From: an uncultured Collinsella sp.
GTDB lineage: Bacteria; Actinomycetota; Coriobacteriia; Coriobacteriales; Coriobacteriaceae
DNA length: 13,386 nt
Direction: 5' to 3'
NCBI GenBank assembly: GCA_900544205.1
Contig: UQUG01000052.1
Span: 1 to 13,386 of the forward strand
The notes below the pieces were generated by a model. The model was not told the DNA's origin, did no database searches, and was given only the letters and a program-made list of their open reading frames with translations. Shown piece by piece: positions 12,013 to 13,386 of this stretch; within the stretch, counting starts at the first letter, position 1, and each line of letters starts with the position of its first letter. Both the position numbers and the translations under genes were made by a program.

Positions 12013-13386
12013 TTATTGAGCATCAAGTTGAGCCTGACGCTCCCGGTCACGCCTGAGCAAAGGCGCCAAAAACTTGCCCGTATAACTCTGCGGACAGTCC
12101 GCAACCTGCTCCGGTGTGCCCGAAACCACGACGGTTCCGCCGCCGTTACCGCCCTCGGGACCCATATCGATCAGGCGGTCGGCAACCTTGATGACATCAA
12201 GGTTGTGCTCAATCACCAGCACCGTGTTGCCCGCATCGACCAAGCGCTGCAGCACATCGAGCAGCTGGCGGACGTCCTCAAAATGAAGACCGGTCGTCGG
12301 CTCGTCCAAAATATAGAACGTCTTGCCCGTCTGGCGTCGATGAAGCTCCTTGGCGAGCTTCACACGCTGCGCCTCGCCGCCCGAGAGCGTCGTGGCGGGC
12401 TGGCCCAGGCTCACGTAGCCCAAGCCTACATCGTACAGCGTCTGGAGCTTTCGCTTGATCTGCGGGATATTCCCAAAGAAGGCCAGCGCCTCGGTGACGC
12501 TCATGTCGAGCACGTCCGAGATGGTCTTGCCACGGTAGGTGACCTCGAGTGTCTCGCGGTTGTAGCGTTTACCGCCGCAAACTTCGCAGGGAACGTAGAT
12601 ATCGGGAAGGAAGTGCATCTCGATCTTAATCTGCCCATCGCCCTTGCACGCCTCACAGCGCCCGCCACTCACATTAAAGGAGAAACGACCCGGCGAGTAG
12701 CCGCGCGCCTTCGACTCCGGCGTACTCGCAAACAGCGCGCGAAGATCATCCCACAGGCCGATATAGGTAGCAGGGTTGGAGCGCGGCGTGCGGCCAATCG
12801 GCGACTGGTCGATATCGATAACCTTATCGATGCACTCGATGCCCTCGATTTTTTTATACGGACCCACAGGGCGCGTCGAGCGGTGAATGGCATTCGTAAG
12901 GGCAGGCGCAATGGTGTCGGTAACCAGGGAGCTCTTGCCCGATCCCGACACGCCGGTAACAACCGTAAGCGTACCAAACTCGATTTTGGCAGTAACGTTT
13001 TTGAGGTTGTTGGCTCGAGCGCCCGTAATTTTAAGGCAGCCGCGACCGGGCTTGCGCCGTTCATCAGGCACCCGGATCATTCGTTTACCGGTCAGATAAG
13101 CGCCCGTCATCGACTCGGGACACGCCGTGATATCGGCAGGCGTTCCCGCGGCGACCACGTGTCCGCCGTTCACGCCCGCGCCGGGGCCCATGTCGATCAC
13201 ATAGTCGGCAGCACGAATCGTATCCTCATCATGCTCGACGACAATAACGGTATTGCCGATATCGCGCAGGCGCTCAAGTGTCTTGATCAGGCGCTCGTTA
13301 TCGCGCTGATGGAGGCCAATCGATGGCTCGTCCAAAATGTACAGGACACCCATGAGGCCGGCGCCAATCTGCGTTGCCAGGCGAAT
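12013..13386 (-). CDS. uvrA: UvrABC excinuclease ATPase subunit A (C-terminal part; 5' end outside the window)
   Basis: UvrA is the damage-sensing ABC-type ATPase of nucleotide excision repair; it loads UvrB onto lesions. The visible part is 457 residues. It begins within the first ATPase domain, IRLATQIGAGL then LYILDEPSIGLHQRDN (Walker B), and runs on through the right edge with no start codon. The Met at 13353 is internal, because the upstream residues match the family. Next come the second Walker A GVSGSGKSSL, the C-terminal zinc finger CEACKGDG ... CEVCGGKRYN, the signature LSGGEAQRVKLAKEL and Walker B FYILDEPTTGLHFED. All expected C-terminal motifs are intact. It is separated from ybaK by 132 bp containing a stem-loop and a candidate promoter. 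Confidence 0.97.
   Translation of the reverse strand: MRLATQIGAGLMGVLYILDEPSIGLHQRDNERLIKTLERLRDIGNTVIVVEHDEDTIRAADYVIDMGPGAGVNGGHVVAAGTPADITACPESMTGAYLTGKRMIRVPDERRKPGRGCLKITGARANNLKNVTAKIEFGTLTVVTGVSGSGKSSLVTDTIAPALTNAIHRSTRPVGPYKKIEGIECIDKVIDIDQSPIGRTPRSNPATYIGLWDDLRALFASTPESKARGYSPGRFSFNVSGGRCEACKGDGQIKIEMHFLPDIYVPCEVCGGKRYNRETLEVTYRGKTISDVLDMSVTEALAFFGNIPQIKRKLQTLYDVGLGYVSLGQPATTLSGGEAQRVKLAKELHRRQTGKTFYILDEPTTGLHFEDVRQLLDVLQRLVDAGNTVLVIEHNLDVIKVADRLIDMGPEGGNGGGTVVVSGTPEQVADCPQSYTGKFLAPLLRRDRERQAQLDAQ

Noticed and set aside
1..13386. CRISPR arrays, tRNA or rRNA genes, insertion sequences, phage or toxin-antitoxin genes
   Set aside because: No regularly spaced repeats, no RNA gene signatures, no transposase or integrase motifs, and almost no unassigned space outside the 7383-7746 region.

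Overview
The window is a G+C-rich bacterial chromosome segment in which every supportable gene lies on the minus strand, so the window reads right to left in the direction of transcription. Protein style (a UvrC with an unusual cysteine region, a Tat-type lipoprotein binding protein, a fused permease/ATPase ABC subunit) and gene order fit a Coriobacteriia-type actinobacterium such as Collinsella. That assignment is inference from general resemblance, not from a marker gene.

Right half (about 7747-13386), housekeeping: the 3' part of uvrA runs off the right edge. A 132-bp gap with a stem-loop and a candidate promoter follows, then a tight group ybaK-murJ-uvrC with junctions of 3 and 0 bp. These encode a Cys-tRNA(Pro)-type deacylase, the lipid II flippase, and the excision-repair endonuclease subunit. 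Two Uvr genes are therefore separated only by a translation-quality gene and a cell-wall gene.

Middle (7383-7746): a 364-bp non-coding region rich in dyad symmetry. It holds an 11-bp perfect inverted repeat enclosing two smaller dyads, one of them a perfect 8+5+8 palindrome over a candidate -10 region. Closer to the start codon are a G+C-rich stem-loop and a small hairpin that covers the Shine-Dalgarno of the next gene.

Left half (1-7382), one apparent six-gene operon: a Tat-type lipoprotein family-5 solute-binding protein, an OppB-type permease, a fused OppC-type permease/OppD-type ATPase, an OppF-type ATPase, a complete CE7-family (acetylxylan esterase/cephalosporin-C deacetylase) hydrolase, and a second CE7-like protein cut by the left edge. 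The second CE7-like protein has Gly where the nucleophilic Ser should be and has lost the HGYxG oxyanion motif, so it looks like a pseudoenzyme partner of the active hydrolase. The importer and the deacetylase most plausibly take up and de-O-acetylate a small acetylated glycan or related compound, as in the Thermotoga xylan loci. The substrate cannot be read from sequence. Stem-loops sit in both sizeable gaps of the operon (157 and 80 bp), and their G-T wobble pairs work only in the minus-strand RNA.

The most interesting items are the nucleophile-less CE7 paralog, the nested-dyad leader, the loss of all cysteines in the C-terminal region of the OppD-type domain, and the altered cysteine pattern of UvrC. 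No CRISPR array, tRNA, rRNA, insertion sequence or phage gene was seen.
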